Positions 19,794-20,618 of a stretch of DNA of 20,618 bases are shown in pieces; within the stretch, counting starts at the first letter, position 1; each line of letters begins with the position of its first letter. The notes beneath the pieces are model-generated. The model saw only the letters and a list, made by a program, of their open reading frames with translations. It did no database searches and was not told the origin of the DNA. The stretch comes from an uncultured Clostridiaceae bacterium (GTDB lineage: Bacteria; Bacillota; Clostridia; TANB77; CAG-508). The position numbers and the translations under genes were made by a program. Where the stretch lies: contig CAJKDR010000007.1 of assembly GCA_905198755.1 (NCBI GenBank), positions 1-20,618 on the forward strand, in the 5' to 3' direction.

Positions 19794-20439
19794 ATAGTTT
19801 TAATATATCTTCAAATGATGTTACTGGTATTGCTCCTTCTTTTATCAAAAAATTCGTTCCGTCACTTGTTTTTGAATAAATATTCCCTGGTACCACATAT
19901 ACATCTTTACCTTGCTCTAATGCGAAATCTACTGTTATATTTGTTCCACTATTTTTCTTTGCTTCTACTACCAATACACCATTACCAAGTCCGCTTATTA
20001 TTCTATTTCTTGCTGGAAAGTTTTGCTTTAGTGGTTTTGTATCTAACTGATATTCGCTTACTACTAGTCCATTATTTTGGATTATTTCTTCAAAAAGTTG
20101 TTCATTTTCTTTTGGATATATGTTTTTAAATCCGCTTCCTAAAACTGCAATTGTATGTCCTTTTGCTTTTAATGCTCCAATATGTGCAAATGAATCAATT
20201 CCTCTTGCCAAACCACTAATTATACAAATATTTCTTTTAGCTAATTCATAAGAAAAATCTTCAGCTGCTCTTTTGCCATAACTGCTAAAATTTCTAGAGC
20301 CAATTATCGCTATCGAATTAGAATTTAATAATTCTATATTTCCTATACAATACAATTGCTTTGGTGGACTTGATATTTGTTTTAATTTTTCTGGATATTT
20401 TTTATTTTCTATATTTAATTTTATTACTTTATATTTCAA
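19792..20439 (-). CDS. dprA: DprA/Smf DNA-processing protein, minimal form
   Basis: DprA loads RecA on incoming single-stranded DNA during transformation and is also kept in bacteria not known to be competent. This form has 215 residues, clearly shorter than typical (about 290-370). The YPEKLKQISSPPKQLYCIGN lead-in (15-34) and the Rossmann core are complete: IIGSRNFSSYG at 45-55, ISGLARGIDS at 74-83, GSGFKNIYP at 101-109, FPARNRIISG at 141-150. The N-terminal SAM/HhH domain and the C-terminal winged-helix domain are both absent. The start is TTG, with GAGGAG about five bases upstream. An in-frame TAA five codons before it shows the short N-terminus is not an annotation artefact. rnr ends 19 bases upstream, so the two probably form one transcript. 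Confidence 0.9.
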   Translation of the reverse strand: MKYKVIKLNIENKKYPEKLKQISSPPKQLYCIGNIELLNSNSIAIIGSRNFSSYGKRAAEDFSYELAKRNICIISGLARGIDSFAHIGALKAKGHTIAVLGSGFKNIYPKENEQLFEEIIQNNGLVVSEYQLDTKPLKQNFPARNRIISGLGNGVLVVEAKKNSGTNITVDFALEQGKDVYVVPGNIYSKTSDGTNFLIKEGAIPVTSFEDILKL

Positions 20440-20458
20440 TACTTCTCCTCTTTATATA

Positions 20459-20618
20459 TTATTCACTTACATTTTTGAATCTAATTCTTCTTGAAGTTTT
20501 GTTTGCATCTATTACCTGAACTTTTATTTTATCTCCTAATTTATATGTTGTTCTTGTTTGTTCTCCTATCAATTGTTTATGCATTTCATCATATTCAAAA
20601 TATTCGTTTCCTAAGTCT
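20459..20618 (-). CDS. rnr: RNase R C-terminal S1 domain (partial, cut by window edge)
   Basis: Only the last 52 codons and the stop are inside the window; the 5' part lies beyond base 20618. The translation reads NEYFEYDEMHKQLIGEQT, then YKLGDKIKVQVIDANK and RRIRFKNVSE. This matches the end of the S1 domain of RNase R/VacB, where relatives show YxFDExxxxLxGxRT followed by YRLGDxVxVxV and an IDF-like end (here IRF). RNase R is a processive 3'-5' exoribonuclease that degrades structured RNA and takes part in ribosome quality control. The lysine-rich tail beyond S1 found in some species is missing. Another S1-domain protein cannot be fully excluded from this fragment. Confidence 0.75.
   Translation of the reverse strand, partial: DLGNEYFEYDEMHKQLIGEQTRTTYKLGDKIKVQVIDANKTSRRIRFKNVSE

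Overview
The window is an AT-rich chromosomal segment from a low-GC Gram-positive bacterium (Bacillota). The best guess is an uncultured, gut-type member of the Clostridia. The reasons are strong AT bias, AGGAGG-type ribosome binding sites, consensus sigma-A promoters with 17-18 nt spacers, several TTG starts, a SpoVB/MurJ-type flippase, a PASTA-domain kinase, RnpM/YlxQ in the nusA operon, and the Bacillus-like order rlmN-PP2C-prkC-rsgA-rpe. The standard stop codons, including TGA, fit all frames. I cannot name a genus.

Left part (1-5080). Bases 41-342 are visibly richer in G+C than the flanks and fold into an elaborate pseudoknotted structure, a strong candidate for a large structured non-coding RNA. 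Next come the HU gene with its terminator, and a MOP-family lipid II/polysaccharide flippase. Back to back with the flippase, on the + strand, is a membrane-anchored VirD4/TraG-like ATPase. It stands alone: no relaxase or other conjugation gene is visible, which is odd in this housekeeping setting.

Middle part (5074-10555, - strand). The cluster rlmN - PP2C phosphatase - PASTA Ser/Thr kinase - rsgA - rpe combines 23S rRNA/tRNA methylation, reversible protein phosphorylation, 30S assembly and the pentose phosphate epimerase. A strong promoter precedes rlmN, and a second one at the end of prkC can drive rsgA-rpe separately. An RluA-type pseudouridine synthase on the + strand follows.

Right part (11450-18240, - strand). 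This is the classical rimP-nusA-rnpM(ylxR)-ylxQ-infB-rbfA-nrnA operon for ribosome maturation, transcription elongation, translation initiation and nanoRNA recycling. It has a perfect consensus promoter and a leader hairpin ahead of rimP, and an unusually long hairpin-rich gap ahead of nusA. A GC-rich hairpin that looks like a dispersed intergenic repeat sits between infB and rbfA.

Far right (18242-20618). An unrecognised protein with two tandem HTH-like repeats is divergently transcribed from a possible 20-residue leader ORF and a small membrane protein of unknown function. Beyond these lie a minimal DprA and the C-terminal S1 end of RNase R, cut by the window edge. The three convergent gene pairs each share a bidirectional terminator whose stem contains stop codons.

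The most interesting items are the structured RNA at the left end, the solitary T4CP-like ATPase, the leader ORF/membrane-protein pair and the nusA leader.
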